The translations under genes and the position numbers were made by a program. This document shows positions 37,209 through 45,967 of a DNA stretch of 64,000 bases, in pieces. The notes under the pieces are model-generated. The model worked only from the letters and a program-made list of their open reading frames with translations. It was not told the DNA's origin and did not search any database. The first letter of the stretch is position 1. Each line of letters begins with the position of its first letter. Source of the DNA: Allobosea thiooxidans (lineage in GTDB: Bacteria > Pseudomonadota > Alphaproteobacteria > Rhizobiales > Beijerinckiaceae); the NCBI RefSeq assembly GCF_900168195.1, contig NZ_FUYX01000010.1, positions 62,001 through 126,000 of the forward strand, in the 5' to 3' direction.

Positions 37209-38207
37209 ATGACGCCCATTCCGGAGACGATGACAGCGATCGGCATCGCGGCGCCCGGCGGCCCCGAAGTGCTGCGGCCGGAGACCCGCCCGGTCCCCCG
37301 GCCAGGCCCGGGCCAGATCCTCGTCGCACTCGCCGCCGCCAGCGTGAACCGGCCCGACGTGCTGCAGCGCCAGGGCGGCTACAACCCGCCGCCCGGCGCC
37401 TCCGACATCCCCGGCCTCGAAATCGCCGGCACGGTCGTCGCGCGCGGCGAAGGGGCGGAGCGCTTCGCCCTCGGCGAGCAGGTCTGCGGCCTCGTCGCCG
37501 GCGGCGGCTATGCGCAATACGCCGTCGTCCACGAGAGCAACGCCCTGCCCGCTCCGCACGGGCTCTCTCTCATTGAGGCCGGCGCGATCCCGGAGACCTT
37601 CTTCACGGTCTGGACCAATATCTTCCAGCGCGGGCGCCTCGAGGCCGGCGAGAGCTTCCTCGTCCATGGCGGCTCGTCCGGCATCGGCACCACGGCGATC
37701 CAGCTCGCCAAGGCCTTCGGCGCCACGGTCCTCGCCACGGCGGGCTCCGCAGACAAATGCGAGGCCTGCCGCGCGCTCGGCGCCGACCATGCCATCAACT
37801 ACCGCAGCGAGGATTTCGTCGCAGTGGCGAAGGCGGCCACGGAGGGCCGCGGCGTGAACCTGATCCTCGACATGGTCGGCGGCGACTATATCGACCGCAA
37901 TTACGAAGCCGCCGCCGATCAGGGCCGCATCGTCCAGATCGCCTTCCTCAACGGCCCCAAGGCGACCGCCAATTTCAGCCGGCTGATGCTGAAGCGGCTG
38001 ACCCATACCGGCTCGACGCTGCGGCCCCGCACCGTCGCGGAGAAGGCGGTCATCGCCGCCGAGCTGCAGGAGAAGGTCTGGCCGCTGCTGGAGGCCGGCC
38101 GCTGCAAGCCGCTGATCCATGCGACCTTCCCGCTGGCTCAGGCGGCCGAAGCCCACCGCCTGATGGAATCGAGCGCCCATATCGGCAAGATCGTGCTCAC
38201 CGTGTGA
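37209..38207 (+). CDS. NAD(P)H-quinone oxidoreductase, zinc-independent MDR family
   Basis: The 332-residue product belongs to the quinone oxidoreductase/PIG3 branch of medium-chain dehydrogenases. It shows ASVNRPDVLQRQGGYNPPPGASDIPGLEIAGTVV, EQVCGLVAGGGYAQYAV, the nucleotide-binding ESFLVHGGSSGIGTTAIQLAKAFGATVLATAGSADK, and IVQIAFLNG. The zinc ligands of alcohol dehydrogenases are absent. It reduces quinones or enals with NADPH. I start at the ATG at 37209 (MTPIPETMTAIGIAAPGGPEVL). A dispersed palindromic repeat lies after it. Confidence 0.9.
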   Translation: MTPIPETMTAIGIAAPGGPEVLRPETRPVPRPGPGQILVALAAASVNRPDVLQRQGGYNPPPGASDIPGLEIAGTVVARGEGAERFALGEQVCGLVAGGGYAQYAVVHESNALPAPHGLSLIEAGAIPETFFTVWTNIFQRGRLEAGESFLVHGGSSGIGTTAIQLAKAFGATVLATAGSADKCEACRALGADHAINYRSEDFVAVAKAATEGRGVNLILDMVGGDYIDRNYEAAADQGRIVQIAFLNGPKATANFSRLMLKRLTHTGSTLRPRTVAEKAVIAAELQEKVWPLLEAGRCKPLIHATFPLAQAAEAHRLMESSAHIGKIVLTV

Positions 38208-38642
38208 ACGCGCTCCGCTCCTCATTCCGGGCCAGCGCAAAGCGCCTATGCGGCCCCATGCGCCAGGCGCTGGTCGTCATGGTCGGGCTTGTCCCGACCA
38301 TCCGCATCTTCGCTGGACGGGAGTGATGTTCAAGACGTGGATGCTTGCCACAGGGGCGAGCAGGACGGTCCCGGAAACGGCGTCATGCTCATGGGTTCTG
38401 ATCGCGGGCCCGCGGCCTGCCCCGGGCGACGGCGGCACGACGAAGTCCGCACGAAACCGCACGCTTTTCGTGGACACCTGCCCCGCCCTCGCCTATAAGG
38501 CGCGCCATCCTGCTCATCGTCGATGATTTGGATGGCCGGCCGGGGAGGCCGGTCGGCGCATGAGAGCTTTTGTCCGCGACCCTGCCCTGACGAGCCCCAG
38601 CCGAGCGAGCTGAGGGCGCCAGGGCCTTCCAGGAGACGCCCC
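38208..38642. other. intergenic region between quinone oxidoreductase and trcR
   Basis: This 435-base region holds a dispersed repeat (38275-38368) and must contain the trcR promoter. The short frames crossing it are encoded by the repeat or lack ribosome binding sites. I see no gene. Confidence 0.5.
38275..38368. repeat. dispersed palindromic repeat, copy B
   Basis: CGTCATGGTCGGGCTTGTCC at the left end, GATGCTTGCCACAGGGGCGAGCA at the right end. Same family and orientation as 24931 and 39391; slightly diverged (GCAGGACGG instead of GCATGACG). Confidence 0.75.
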
Positions 38643-39371
38643 GTGTCACAAACCCCGCTGATGCCCAAGGCCACTGCGGTCTGGCTGGTCGAGAACACCT
38701 CGCTGACCTTCGAGCAGATCGCCGAGTTCTGCAAGCTGCACCCGCTCGAGGTGCGCGGCATCGCCGATGGCGAGGTCGCCGCCGGCATCAAGGGCCTCGA
38801 CCCGATCACCTCGGGCCAGCTCACCCGCGAGGAGTTGGAGCGCGCCGCCAAGAACCCGAACCACCATCTGCGCCTCGCCGAGCGCAAGGTGAAGGTGCCC
38901 GAGGTCAAGCGCGCCAAGGGCCCGCGCTACACCCCGGTCTCCAAGCGCCAGGATCGCCCGAACGCCATCCTCTGGCTGCTGCGCAACCATCCCGAGCTCA
39001 AGGACGCGCAGATCATCCGCCTGATCGGCACGACCAAGTCGACCATCGCGCAGATCCGCGACCGGACGCATTGGAACGCCCAGCAGCTCACCCCGATCGA
39101 TCCGGTCAGCCTCGGCCTGTGCTCGCAGATCGACCTGGACTTCGAGGTCGCCCGCGCCGCCAAGGACCGCCCGGCCGCGCTGGCCGAGGCCGGCTCGACC
39201 CTGCTCTCGGCCGAGGAGACCACCGCGCCGGAGCCGGCGCACAGCGAGACCCAGCCCTTCGCCGACATGAGCCGGCCAAAGCGCGAGGAGGAGGCGGCGA
39301 TCGACGTCGATTCCGTCTTCGCCAAGCTGAAGCAGCTCAAGCGTCCGGCGGACGAGGACGACGAGGGCTGA
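38643..39371 (+). CDS. trcR: cell cycle transcriptional regulator TrcR (DUF1013)
   Basis: The 242-residue protein matches DUF1013/TrcR: MPKATAVWLVENTSLTFEQIAEFCKLHPLEVRGIADGEVAAGIKGLDPI at the N-terminus and RPNAILWLLRNHPELKDAQIIRLIGTTKSTIAQIRDRTHWN as a second helix-turn-helix. The C-terminus is acidic and disordered. The family name comes from studies of alphaproteobacterial cell cycle. The start is a GTG at 38643, preceded by AGGAGA; an ATG at 38661 is the alternative. It shares the neighbourhood with rcdA, suggesting a cell-cycle gene cluster. Confidence 0.85.
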   Translation: MSQTPLMPKATAVWLVENTSLTFEQIAEFCKLHPLEVRGIADGEVAAGIKGLDPITSGQLTREELERAAKNPNHHLRLAERKVKVPEVKRAKGPRYTPVSKRQDRPNAILWLLRNHPELKDAQIIRLIGTTKSTIAQIRDRTHWNAQQLTPIDPVSLGLCSQIDLDFEVARAAKDRPAALAEAGSTLLSAEETTAPEPAHSETQPFADMSRPKREEEAAIDVDSVFAKLKQLKRPADEDDEG

Positions 39372-39390
39372 GCCCAGGCTCCGACTCAAG

Positions 39391-39484
39391 CCGTCATGGT
39401 CGGGCTTGTCCCGACCATCCACGTCTTCGCTGGTCGAAGGCCTTGTTCAAGACATGGATGCTCGCCACGAGGGCGAGCATGACG
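39391..39484. repeat. dispersed palindromic repeat, copy C
   Basis: CCGTCATGGTCGGGCTTGTC to GGGCGAGCATGACG, between convergent trcR and prpE. Nearly identical to copy A at 24931. Confidence 0.8.
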
Positions 39485-39504
39485 TGGTATATGTATAGAG
39501 GGCG

Positions 39505-41439
39505 CTACCCGATCCCCCTGCCCTTCAGGGCCGTGCCGATCTCGTCGAGCACCGTGATATCCTCGATCGTCGCCGGCACGGCATAGTCCTCGCCATCGGC
39601 GATCTTCTTCATCGTCGCCCTGAGGATCTTGCCGGAGCGCGTCTTCGGCAACCGGTTCACCGTCAGCGCCAGCTTGAAGGCCGCCACCGGCCCGATGCGC
39701 TCGCGCACCAGCGCGACCAGCTCCTTCTCGATCTCCTCCGGCGGCTGGCTCGCCCCCGCCTTCAGCACCACGAAGCCGCAGGGCTGCTCGCCCTTGAGCG
39801 CGTCGCGGATGCCGACGACGGCGCATTCCGCCACCGCCGGATGGGCCGCCAGCACCTCCTCCATGCCGCCGGTCGAGAGCCGGTGGCCGGCGACGTTGAT
39901 GATGTCGTCGGTGCGGCCCATGATGAAGACATAACCGTCATCGTCGATGAAGCCGGCATCGGAGGTGTTGTAGTAGCCGGGGAACGTCGCGAGATAGGCC
40001 TCGCGGAAGCGCGCATCGTCGTTCCACAAAGTCGGCAGCGCGCCGGGCGGCAGCGGCAGCTTCAGCACGATCGCGCCCATGGTTCCCGGCGCCACCGGCC
40101 GCCCGCCTTCGTCGAGGCACTGCACGTCGTAGCCCGGCAGCGGCACGGTCGGCGAGCCGTGCTTGATCGGCAGGAGCCCGAGGCCGAGCGGATTGCCGAC
40201 GATCGGCGCGCCGGTCTCTGTCTGCCACCAATGGTCGATCACCGGCACCTTCAGCAGCTCCTCGGCCCATTTCAGCGTCTCGGGATCGGCCCGCTCGCCG
40301 GCGAGGAACAGCGCCTCGAAGCGGGAGAGGTCGTGGCCGGCGAGGTGCCTGCCCTCCGGATCCTCCTTGCGGATCGCGCGGAAGGCGGTCGGCGCCGTGA
40401 ACAGCACCTTGACGCCGTGCTCGGCGACGACCCGCCAGAACGCGCCCGGATCGGGCGTGCCGACCGGCTTGCCCTCGTAGAGCACGGTGGTCGCGCCCTG
40501 GATCAGCGGCGCGTAGACGATGTAGCTGTGGCCGACGACCCAGCCGATATCGGAGGCGGTGAACATCACCTCGCCCCGCCCGACCGCAAAATGCTGGTCC
40601 ATCGTCTCCTTGAGCATGACCATGTGCCCGCCTTGGTCGCGCACCACGCCCTTGGGGCGCCCGGTCGTGCCGGAGGTGTAGAGGATGTAGAGCGGGTCGG
40701 TCGCGGCGAGCTCGACGCAGTCGGCCTTGCGCCCGGCCGCCTTGGCAGCGGCCACCAGCGTGCGCCAGTTCCTGTCGCGTGTCACATGCATCGAGGCGTC
40801 CGCCTGCGGACGCTGCAGCACGACGCAGGTTTGCGGCTTGTGCTTGGCCATCTCGATCGCGCCGTCGAGCAGCGGCTTGTATTCGACCACGCGCGTCGGC
40901 TCGATGCCGCAGGTCGCGGTCAGGATCACCTTGGGCTCGGCATCGTCGATGCGCGTCGCCAGCTCCTTGGCCGCGAACCCGCCGAACACGACCGAATGCA
41001 CCGCCCCGATGCGCGCGCAGGCGAGCATGGCGAAGACCGCCTCCGGCACCATCGGCATGTAGATGATGACGCGGTCGCCCTTGCTTACGCCGAGATCCTG
41101 CAGGACGGCGGCGAGCGTCGCGACCTCGTCGAGCATCTGCGCATAGGTGTACTTGGCCTTCGTCGCGGCGACGGGGCTGTCGTAGATCAGCGCCGCCTGG
41201 TCGCCGCGCCCGTCCCGGACATGCCGGTCGAGGGCATTGAAGCAGGTGTTGCAGGTGGCGTCGGGGAACCAGCGGCCATAGATGCCGGAAGCGGCGTCGA
41301 AGGCCTTCTCGGGCGGCCTGATCCAATCGATGCCCTGCGCGATTTCGAGCCAGTAGGCGCCCGGATCGGCCCGCCAGCGGGCATAGGTCTCGTGATAGCT
41401 TTCGGCGGGGCGGGCGGGCGCCGCATAGGGGCCATTCAT
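39505..41439 (-). CDS. prpE: propionyl-CoA synthetase
   Basis: This is an AMP-forming acyl-CoA synthetase of the acetyl/propionyl-CoA type. The 644-residue product shows the ACS-specific N-terminus SYHETYARWRADPGAYW...GRWFPDATCNTCFNALDRHV and the GAVHSVVFGGFAAKELATRIDDAEPKVILTA block. The P-loop YILYTSGTTGRPKGVVRD, the WWQTETG motif, GYYNTSDAGFIDDDGYVFIMGRTDDIINVAGHRLSTGGMEE and the C-terminal acetylatable lysine in PKTRSGKILR follow. The RLSTGGMEE form and the length fit PrpE rather than Acs. It makes propionyl-CoA from propionate and ATP. Divergent from a TauE/SafE permease. Confidence 0.88.
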   Translation of the reverse strand: MNGPYAAPARPAESYHETYARWRADPGAYWLEIAQGIDWIRPPEKAFDAASGIYGRWFPDATCNTCFNALDRHVRDGRGDQAALIYDSPVAATKAKYTYAQMLDEVATLAAVLQDLGVSKGDRVIIYMPMVPEAVFAMLACARIGAVHSVVFGGFAAKELATRIDDAEPKVILTATCGIEPTRVVEYKPLLDGAIEMAKHKPQTCVVLQRPQADASMHVTRDRNWRTLVAAAKAAGRKADCVELAATDPLYILYTSGTTGRPKGVVRDQGGHMVMLKETMDQHFAVGRGEVMFTASDIGWVVGHSYIVYAPLIQGATTVLYEGKPVGTPDPGAFWRVVAEHGVKVLFTAPTAFRAIRKEDPEGRHLAGHDLSRFEALFLAGERADPETLKWAEELLKVPVIDHWWQTETGAPIVGNPLGLGLLPIKHGSPTVPLPGYDVQCLDEGGRPVAPGTMGAIVLKLPLPPGALPTLWNDDARFREAYLATFPGYYNTSDAGFIDDDGYVFIMGRTDDIINVAGHRLSTGGMEEVLAAHPAVAECAVVGIRDALKGEQPCGFVVLKAGASQPPEEIEKELVALVRERIGPVAAFKLALTVNRLPKTRSGKILRATMKKIADGEDYAVPATIEDITVLDEIGTALKGRGIG

Positions 41440-41613
41440 CGCAAGCGTTCCTCTATGCCGGGTTTCGTCCTAAAGCCCCGCGGCGAGCCGGCATTGGCGG
41501 GGCTGGTTTTGCGCGGATTCCTGCGCATTCCCTCGGCCAGTGCAAGCTTCGCGAGCTTACGACTTTCGCTCATCCCATTCTGCACTTCCGGCTCTGCGGC
41601 GCAGCGTCACCCC

Positions 41614-42378
41614 ATGTCCCTCGATCTCGCCTTCTTCGCCGCCATGGTGCCGGCCGTCATTCTGATGGGGCTGTCCAAGGGCGGTTTCTCCGGCCTCGGC
41701 CTGCTTTCGCTGCCGCTGATGGCGCTCGTGGTCTCGCCGGTGACCGCGGCGGTGATCATGCTGCCGCTGCTGATCGCCCAGGATGTGGTGACGGTCTGGT
41801 CCTATCGCCGCGATTTCGACCGTCGCAACCTCGCGACATTGGCGCCGGGCGCCCTCCTCGGCGTACTAGCCGGCTATCTGCTGGCGGCGAAGGTCTCGGA
41901 TGCCGCGGTCGGCCTCGCCGTCGGGCTGATCTCGATCGGCTTCGCGCTGCGCCGGATGCTGGGTGACGGCAAGCGACCGGCCGCGGTGACCAAGGCGAGT
42001 TGGGGCGCAGGCGGCTTCTGGGGCTTCCTTTGCGGCTTCACCAGCATGATCGCCCATGCCGGCGGCCCGCCCTTCCAGATCTATGTCATGCCGCAGAAGC
42101 TGCCGCCCGCCGTCTTCGTCGGCACCGGCGCCACCTTCTTTGCCGCGATGAACCTGGTGAAGCTCGTCCCCTATATCGCGCTGGGCCAGCTCAGCGCCCA
42201 GAATCTCACCGCCTCGGCGGCGCTCCTGCCGGTCGCGGTCGCCGCCACCTTCGCCGGGGTCTGGCTGGTCCGGCGCGTCCCGGCCGAGCGCTTCTACGGG
42301 ATCATCTACTGGCTGCTCCTGCTCGTTGGGCTGAAGCTCGCCTTCGACGGCGTGCGCGGCCTGGCTATCCTCGGCTGA
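41614..42378 (+). CDS. sulfite exporter TauE/SafE family permease
   Basis: The 254-residue protein has about eight membrane segments. The family features are AAMVPAVILMGLSKGGFSGLGLLSLPLMALVVSPVTAAVIMLPLLIAQDVVTVWSYRRDF in the first half and the repeated GFLCGFTSMIAHAGGPPFQIYVMPQKLPPAVFVGTGATFFAAMNLVKLVPYIALG in the second. It is likely to move an organic or sulfur oxyanion; the substrate is unknown. The ATG at 41614 is the first codon of the recognisable domain. The longer frame upstream is antisense to prpE and not coding. It precedes an acyl-CoA synthetase by 97 bases. Confidence 0.88.
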   Translation: MSLDLAFFAAMVPAVILMGLSKGGFSGLGLLSLPLMALVVSPVTAAVIMLPLLIAQDVVTVWSYRRDFDRRNLATLAPGALLGVLAGYLLAAKVSDAAVGLAVGLISIGFALRRMLGDGKRPAAVTKASWGAGGFWGFLCGFTSMIAHAGGPPFQIYVMPQKLPPAVFVGTGATFFAAMNLVKLVPYIALGQLSAQNLTASAALLPVAVAATFAGVWLVRRVPAERFYGIIYWLLLLVGLKLAFDGVRGLAILG

Positions 42379-42475
42379 GTCGGGCCGCGCGATTGCGCCG
42401 CATCGGAAAAAGGGATGGATTACCTAACGGCGCGCCAGCGGCTAGGGCTGCCGCGCTAGCGTGGAAGGTTTTGTG

Positions 42476-44104
42476 ATGACCCGTTCGGCCTATGATACCG
42501 ATCTCGACCGCAACCCGGCGAACTACCAGCCGCTGACGCCGCTCACCTTCCTCGAGCGCGCCGCCGCGGTCTTCCCCGCCCGCACCGCGATCGTCCACGG
42601 CCCACTGCGCCGCTCCTATGCGGAATTCTATGCCCGCGCGCGCCGCCTCGCCTCGGCGCTGGCGCGCCACGGCATCGGCAAGAACGACACCGTGGCGGCG
42701 ATGCTGTCGAACACGCCTGCCATGCTCGAATGCCATTACGGCGTGCCGATGGGCGGCGCCGTGCTCAACACGCTCAACACCAGGCTCGATGCCGCGATCA
42801 TCGCCTTCTCGCTCGACCATGGCGGCGCTAAGGTGCTGATCACCGATCGCGAATTCTCGAAGACGATCCGGGATGCCCTGGCGCTCTGCAAGGTGAAGCC
42901 GCTGGTCATCGACTATGATGACCCGGTCTATGACGGCCCCGGCGAGCGGCTCGGCAGCGTCGAATACGAGGATTTCATCGCCGGCGGCGATCCCGATTTC
43001 GACTGGCAGATGCCATCAGACGAGTGGGACGCGATCGCGCTGAACTACACCTCCGGCACCACGGGCGACCCCAAGGGCGTGGTCTACCACCACCGCGGCG
43101 CCAATCTGCTCGCCACTTCGAACGTCATCACCGGCAATATGGGCCGGCACCCGGTCTATCTCTGGACCCTGCCGATGTTCCACTGCAACGGCTGGTGCTT
43201 CCCCTGGACGATCTCGATCGTGGCGGGCACCCATGTCTGCCTGCGTCAGGTCCGCGCCAAGGCGATGTATGACGCGCTCGCCGACCATGGCGTCACGCAT
43301 CTGTGCGGCGCACCGATCGTGATGTCGACGCTGCTCAACGCCCCGGCCGAGGAGCGCCGCGACTTCCCGCAGACGGTCTCCTTCTTCACCGCAGCCGCCC
43401 CCCCGCCCGAGGCCGTGCTCGCCGGGATGAAGCAGGCCGGCTTCGAGGTGACCCATCTCTACGGGCTGACCGAGTGCTACGGACCGTCGGTCGTCAACGA
43501 CTGGAACGACGACTGGAACGCGCTCTCCCCTGCCGAGCAGGCGGCGAAGAAGGCACGGCAGGGCGTGCGCTACCCCGCCCTGGAAGGGCTCGACGTGCTC
43601 GACCCCGAGACGATGCGGCCGGTGCCGCGCGACGGGCAGACCCTCGGCGAGGTGATGATGCGCGGCAACGTCGTGATGAAGGGCTATCTCAGCAACCGGA
43701 AATCGACGGAAGCGGCCTTCGCCGGCGGCTGGTTCCACACCGGCGACCTCGGCGTGCGCTATCCCGACGGCTACATCCAGCTCAAGGACCGCTCGAAGGA
43801 CATCATCATCTCGGGCGGCGAGAACATCTCCTCGATCGAGGTCGAGGACGCGCTCTACAAGCACCCTGCCGTGCAGGCCGCAGCCGTGGTGGCCCGTCCG
43901 GACGAGAAATGGGGCGAGACACCCTGCGCCTTCGTCGAGCTGAAGCCGGGCCAGACAGCCAGCGAGGCCGACATCATTGCCTGGTGCAGGCAGCACCTCG
44001 CCGCCTTCAAATGTCCGCGCACGATCGTCTTCGCCGAGGTGCCCAAGACCTCGACCGGCAAGATCCAGAAATTCCGGCTGCGGGAGATGGCGCGCGCGCT
44101 GTAG
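42476..44104 (+). CDS. AMP-binding acyl-CoA synthetase (medium-chain/DmdB-like)
   Basis: The 542-residue product has NPANYQPLTPLTFLERAAAVFPARTAIVHGPLRRSYAEFYARARRLASAL, a typical N-terminus of this subfamily. The P-loop LNYTSGTTGDPKGVVYHHRG, HLYGLTECYGPSVVNDW and FAGGWFHTGDLGVRYPDGYIQLKDRSKDIIISGGENISSIEVED follow, with the terminal lysine in PKTSTGKIQKFRL. It activates a medium- or branched-chain carboxylate to its CoA ester; the substrate is not known. I start at the ATG at 42476, seven bases after GGAAGG; a GTG lies 15 bases upstream. It follows a TauE/SafE permease in the same direction. Confidence 0.87.
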   Translation: MTRSAYDTDLDRNPANYQPLTPLTFLERAAAVFPARTAIVHGPLRRSYAEFYARARRLASALARHGIGKNDTVAAMLSNTPAMLECHYGVPMGGAVLNTLNTRLDAAIIAFSLDHGGAKVLITDREFSKTIRDALALCKVKPLVIDYDDPVYDGPGERLGSVEYEDFIAGGDPDFDWQMPSDEWDAIALNYTSGTTGDPKGVVYHHRGANLLATSNVITGNMGRHPVYLWTLPMFHCNGWCFPWTISIVAGTHVCLRQVRAKAMYDALADHGVTHLCGAPIVMSTLLNAPAEERRDFPQTVSFFTAAAPPPEAVLAGMKQAGFEVTHLYGLTECYGPSVVNDWNDDWNALSPAEQAAKKARQGVRYPALEGLDVLDPETMRPVPRDGQTLGEVMMRGNVVMKGYLSNRKSTEAAFAGGWFHTGDLGVRYPDGYIQLKDRSKDIIISGGENISSIEVEDALYKHPAVQAAAVVARPDEKWGETPCAFVELKPGQTASEADIIAWCRQHLAAFKCPRTIVFAEVPKTSTGKIQKFRLREMARAL

Positions 44105-44134
44105 CGCGTCCGGCCCGGCAACTGCGCTCCGGAA

Positions 44135-44228
44135 CCGTCATGCTCGCCCCCGTGGCGAGCATCCCCGTCTTGAACGCGGCCTGCGACCAGCGAAGACGCG
44201 CATGGTCGGGACAAGCCCGACCATGGCG
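44135..44228. repeat. dispersed palindromic repeat, copy D (inverted)
   Basis: Starts CCGTCATGCTCGCCCCCGTG and ends CCCGACCATGGCG, the reverse complement of copies A-C. It lies between convergent genes (acyl-CoA synthetase and yidB). Confidence 0.75.
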
Positions 44229-44257
44229 TGAGGCAATCGAACTGCCGTCCCGAAGCC

Positions 44258-44761
44258 TCACGCGCGGTTGAGGCGCCCGTCCGGAGTGTAGCGGTCGACC
44301 GCCTCGGGCAGGACCTTCGACAGCCGCTCCAGCAGGTCCTCGCGCGAGAGCCCGGTCTGGCGGGCGATCGCATCGACGACCTGCGGCCCGAGAGCCTGCT
44401 CCAGCTCGTTGGGCGCGACATCGTCGTTCGGTCCCTGGCGCACCCAGGAATCGGCCTTCTGGCCCTGTCCGGTCTGGTTGAAGCGGTCGACCAGCTCGCC
44501 CAGGCCGTTATTGACCACAGCCCCGGCCCCGCCGGCCCCGAGCAAGCCGCCGAGGCTGCCGAGCAGCCCGCCGCCTTCCTGCGGCTGAGCCTGCGCCTGC
44601 CCGGGCTGCTGTGTGGACGTGGGGACCTGGCCGGGGGCGGGCTGGCCGCTTCCGCCGAGCCATTCGGCGATCTTGTCGCGGTTCTGGTAGCCCGCGACGG
44701 CGAGAAGCCCGAGCAGGGCGGTCAGGGACGGAAAACCACTGCTGCTGTTGTCGTCGCTCAC
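44258..44761 (-). CDS. YidB family protein (DUF937)
   Basis: The 167-residue protein has a hydrophobic Gly-rich centre (GGGLLGSLGGLLGAGGAGAVVNNGLGELVDRFNQTGQGQKADSWVRQGPNDDVAPNELEQALGPQVVDAIARQTGLSREDLLERLSKVLPEAVDRYTPDG), the signature of YidB/DUF937 proteins, function unknown. The first half is Gln/Pro-rich. I start at the GTG at 44761, with GAGGAG eight bases upstream; an earlier GTG at 44770 abuts the ribosome binding site. It lies downstream of the GlsB-like gene on the same strand. Confidence 0.8.
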   Translation of the reverse strand: MSDDNSSSGFPSLTALLGLLAVAGYQNRDKIAEWLGGSGQPAPGQVPTSTQQPGQAQAQPQEGGGLLGSLGGLLGAGGAGAVVNNGLGELVDRFNQTGQGQKADSWVRQGPNDDVAPNELEQALGPQVVDAIARQTGLSREDLLERLSKVLPEAVDRYTPDGRLNRA

Positions 44762-44806
44762 GGCGATCACTCCTCTGCGTGGAAAGGCGGGAAAAGACCG
44801 CAGCGC

Positions 44807-45067
44807 TCAAGCCGCGCGATTGCGGCCGGCGAGGGCGCCCCAGACGACCAGGACGACGATCGCGCCGACGACGGCGCCGATCAGCCCCGCCCCCTCTCCC
44901 GGCGCGTACCAGCCGAGGGACTGGCCGAGATAGGTGGCGACGAAGGCGCCGATGATGCCGAGAATCGTGGTCAGCACGAAGCCGGACGGCTCGTTCGAGC
45001 CCGGCATGATGAACTTGGCGACGACGCCGGCGACGAAGCCGATGATGATGGTCCAGATGATGCCCAT
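44807..45067 (-). CDS. GlsB/YeaQ/YmgE family stress response membrane protein
   Basis: The 86-residue protein has three membrane helices (IIWTIIIGFVAGVVAKFIM, GFVLTTILGIIGAFVATYLG, GAGLIGAVVGAIVVLVVWGALAG) with the MPGSNEPSGF loop, typical of the transglycosylase-associated/GlsB family induced by stress. AGGAGGGAG lies nine bases before the ATG at 45067. It is probably co-transcribed with yidB. Confidence 0.9.
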   Translation of the reverse strand: MGIIWTIIIGFVAGVVAKFIMPGSNEPSGFVLTTILGIIGAFVATYLGQSLGWYAPGEGAGLIGAVVGAIVVLVVWGALAGRNRAA

Positions 45068-45151
45068 GCTGCTGCTCTCCCTCCTGATGCGCCGCACATC
45101 AACCGCGACCGCGGCACAAAGTTCCGGCGGATGCCGGCGCCGGGACCCAAC

Positions 45152-45180
45152 AAAAAAACCGACCCCTTTCGGGGTCGGTT
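45152..45180 (-). terminator. minus-strand intrinsic terminator after the DUF465 gene
   Basis: A perfect ten-base stem AACCGACCCC-TTTC-GGGGTCGGTT overlaps A7 on the plus strand, giving a hairpin and T7 on the minus strand. It ends the DUF465 transcript 50 bases after its stop. Confidence 0.85.
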
Positions 45181-45230
45181 CGTCCGCATCGTCGAAATCT
45201 CCGGACGGGCTGGGAGGTGCCCGCTTCGCC

Positions 45231-45419
45231 TCAGTGCAAGACTCGCTCCGGCATGGTCTGCCGTACGCGTTCGATCTCATCCCTCAGTTGCAACTTCTTC
45301 CGCTTCAGCTCCGCGACGTTGAGGTCGCTCGCCGACGGGCTCGCCACGGCCTGGGCGATCGCATCCTCAAGCTGACGATGCTTGCGCTCGAGTTCCGCAA
45401 GACGGGTTTGCAACGACAT
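45231..45419 (-). CDS. YdcH family protein (DUF465), copy 1
   Basis: The 62-residue helical-hairpin protein (MSLQTRLAELERKHRQLEDAIAQAVASPSASDLNVAELKRKKLQLRDEIERVR) has the DUF465 pattern of two helices with LKRKKLxLKDxI. AGGAGG lies six bases before the ATG at 45419. A second member lies divergently 222 bases away. Confidence 0.85.
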   Translation of the reverse strand: MSLQTRLAELERKHRQLEDAIAQAVASPSASDLNVAELKRKKLQLRDEIERVRQTMPERVLH

Positions 45420-45641
45420 CTGGATCCTCCTGATGAGCGGTTGACGCCCCAATCTGACATAGAGCCGGCTGCGCGTCTGCCCTGTGATGTCACACGGCAT
45501 TCATGAGATTCTGTGATCCTCACCGGCTCGCGCCCGGAAAGCCGTTAATAGGAGGCTTGCCGGTTCCGGCGCCGCTGCTGATTCTCTTGCGAGGCGCAGG
45601 GCGGCAAAGGCATAGTCTCGCCCAAGTGCGGCGATGATGAG

Positions 45642-45866
45642 ATGGCCATGGGATTCGAGCTCAGTCCGGAAGAGGTCGAGACCTTCACCGCGGAACTGGC
45701 ACGGCTGCGCGAGGAGCACCGCGATCTCGACAGCGCCATCGACGCGCTGGAGCGGGTCGGATCGATCAACCAGATCCAGGTCCAGCGGCTGAAGAAGCGC
45801 AAGCTCTACCTCAAGGACCGCATCGCCCAGATCGAGGACGCTCTCACGCCCGACATCATCGCCTGA
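45642..45866 (+). CDS. YdcH family protein (DUF465), copy 2
   Basis: The 74-residue protein (LSPEEVETFTAELARLREEHRDLDSAIDALERVGSINQIQVQRLKKRKLYLKDRIAQIEDAL) is a paralogue of the divergent copy, with the same LKKRKLYLKDRIAQIE ending. The start could be 45642 or the second Met at 45648. It is followed by a promoter and purE. Confidence 0.85.
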   Translation: MAMGFELSPEEVETFTAELARLREEHRDLDSAIDALERVGSINQIQVQRLKKRKLYLKDRIAQIEDALTPDIIA

Positions 45867-45904
45867 AGCGGCGCCGTTCCGGGGCCGCCGCGCCCGATTC
45901 GCCC

Positions 45905-45933
45905 TTGCTTCCCGGCCCGGAGACGGTCTAGAT
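45905..45933 (+). promoter_or_regulatory. promoter of purEK
   Basis: TTGCTT (45905-45910) and CTAGAT (45928-45933) separated by 17 bases, 34 bases before the purE ATG. A good alphaproteobacterial sigma70 match. Confidence 0.45.
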
Positions 45934-45967
45934 CGCGCGCTTCCCGCAGCGGAGCCCGAGCGCAGCC

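Noticed and set aside
39841..41613. Upstream extension of the TauE/SafE frame across prpE
   Set aside because: Only the part from 41614 has membrane helices and family motifs; the rest is antisense to prpE.
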